From assembly GCA_937910695.1 (NCBI GenBank), contig CALEMW010000120.1, forward strand, positions 1-41,861: a stretch of 41,861 nt of DNA, read 5' to 3'. The notes below the pieces were generated by a model. The model saw only the letters and a program-made list of their open reading frames with translations. It was not told where the DNA came from and ran no database searches. How positions within the stretch are numbered: position 1 is the first letter of the stretch; each line of letters starts with the position of its first letter. This document shows, piece by piece, positions 41,661 to 41,861 of the stretch. The stretch is from an uncultured bacterium (lineage in GTDB: Bacteria; Krumholzibacteriota; Krumholzibacteriia; LZORAL124-64-63). The translations under genes were made by a program, and so were the position numbers.

Positions 41661-41861
41661 CTAGAGAAACGTGGCGATCTGGTCCAGGGGCTTGCGTCGG
41701 ATGTCGGGCACGAGCACGCCGTCGGCCGGATAGCCCACCACCAGCAACAGGAACGGCTTCTCGTTTTCGGGACGGTCGAGGATGCCGTTGAGAAAGTTCA
41801 TGGGGCTGGGCGTGTGGGTCAGCGTCGCCAGCCCCGCGTGGTGCAGGGCCATGATGAGCAT
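41661..41861 (-). CDS. Nitroreductase-family protein, C-terminal part (cut by window end)
   Basis: 66 residues are visible; the start lies beyond base 41861. The segment [20 protein letters not shown], then [19 protein letters not shown] and [14 protein letters not shown] at the end, matches the C-terminal part of FMN-dependent nitroreductase-like oxidoreductases, in which the GYPA and RKPLDQI segments are conserved. Substrate unknown. It is upstream of, and in the same direction as, the NFACT-R gene. Confidence 0.75.
   Translation of the reverse strand: MLIMALHHAGLATLTHTPSPMNFLNGILDRPENEKPFLLLVVGYPADGVLVPDIRRKPLDQIATFL

Overview
The window is GC-rich, gene-dense bacterial chromosome from a Gram-negative organism. 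It encodes several outer-membrane beta-barrel-like proteins, lipoproteins including an LpoB-type activator, and many exported proteins. A secreted protease ends in a FlgD-like C-terminal domain. A class II ribonucleotide reductase, MAG-style outer-membrane families (CBM9/DUF5916) and short C-termini ending in W-x-x-(I/L)-K-A-x-Y-R point to the FCB-side phyla, for example Krumholzibacteriota or Eisenbacteria. That placement is an inference from gene content, not a measured one. No tRNA, rRNA, CRISPR array, prophage or insertion sequence was found.

Layout. 1-2.5 kb: three exported proteins of unknown function, separated by strong hairpins, two of which share an identical 29-nt core. 2.6-5.5 kb: B12-dependent ribonucleotide reductase nrdJ behind a long leader with hairpins. 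5.9-12.9 kb: a seven-gene minus-strand operon. It starts with a leucine-catabolism module (methylcrotonyl-CoA carboxylase beta subunit, methylglutaconyl-CoA hydratase, and a carboxylase alpha subunit split into two genes) and runs through 4-nt overlaps into a patatin-like lipase, an EamA transporter and an ArsC-like phosphatase-fold protein, ending at a clear intrinsic terminator. 13.1-14.8 kb: an outer-membrane porin-like protein with a small phosphate-binding-like periplasmic protein. 14.9-16.3 kb: dihydropyrimidinase. 16.4-20.4 kb: a 1325-residue secreted subtilisin. 20.4-23.1 kb: a CBM9/DUF5916 outer-membrane protein.

23.2-26.5 kb: an ECF sigma factor, a one-TM putative anti-sigma factor and two exported HEAT-repeat proteins in one operon, preceded by an ECF-type promoter candidate. 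26.6-28.6 kb: LpoB and a COG3014-type lipoprotein. 28.8-33.9 kb: a three-subunit xanthine-dehydrogenase-type molybdoenzyme divergent from an 8-oxoguanine deaminase-like amidohydrolase, together a purine-catabolism locus.

33.9-39.9 kb: an arsenic/metalloid island. It holds acr3-arsC, and arsR-permease-small thioredoxin-exported thioredoxin-CcdA. Interleaved on the opposite strand are two paralogous exported cysteine-containing proteins that carry the shared C-terminal motif. 40-41.1 kb: an exported enterochelin-esterase-like hydrolase. 41.2-41.9 kb: a stand-alone NFACT-R domain protein and the C-terminal end of a nitroreductase-family protein cut by the window edge.

The observations most likely to be new are: the C-terminal tag shared by three otherwise dissimilar or paralogous exported proteins; the placement of two of them divergently from the acr3 and arsR units; the sigma/anti-sigma/HEAT operon; and the hairpins with a conserved core but different outer stems.
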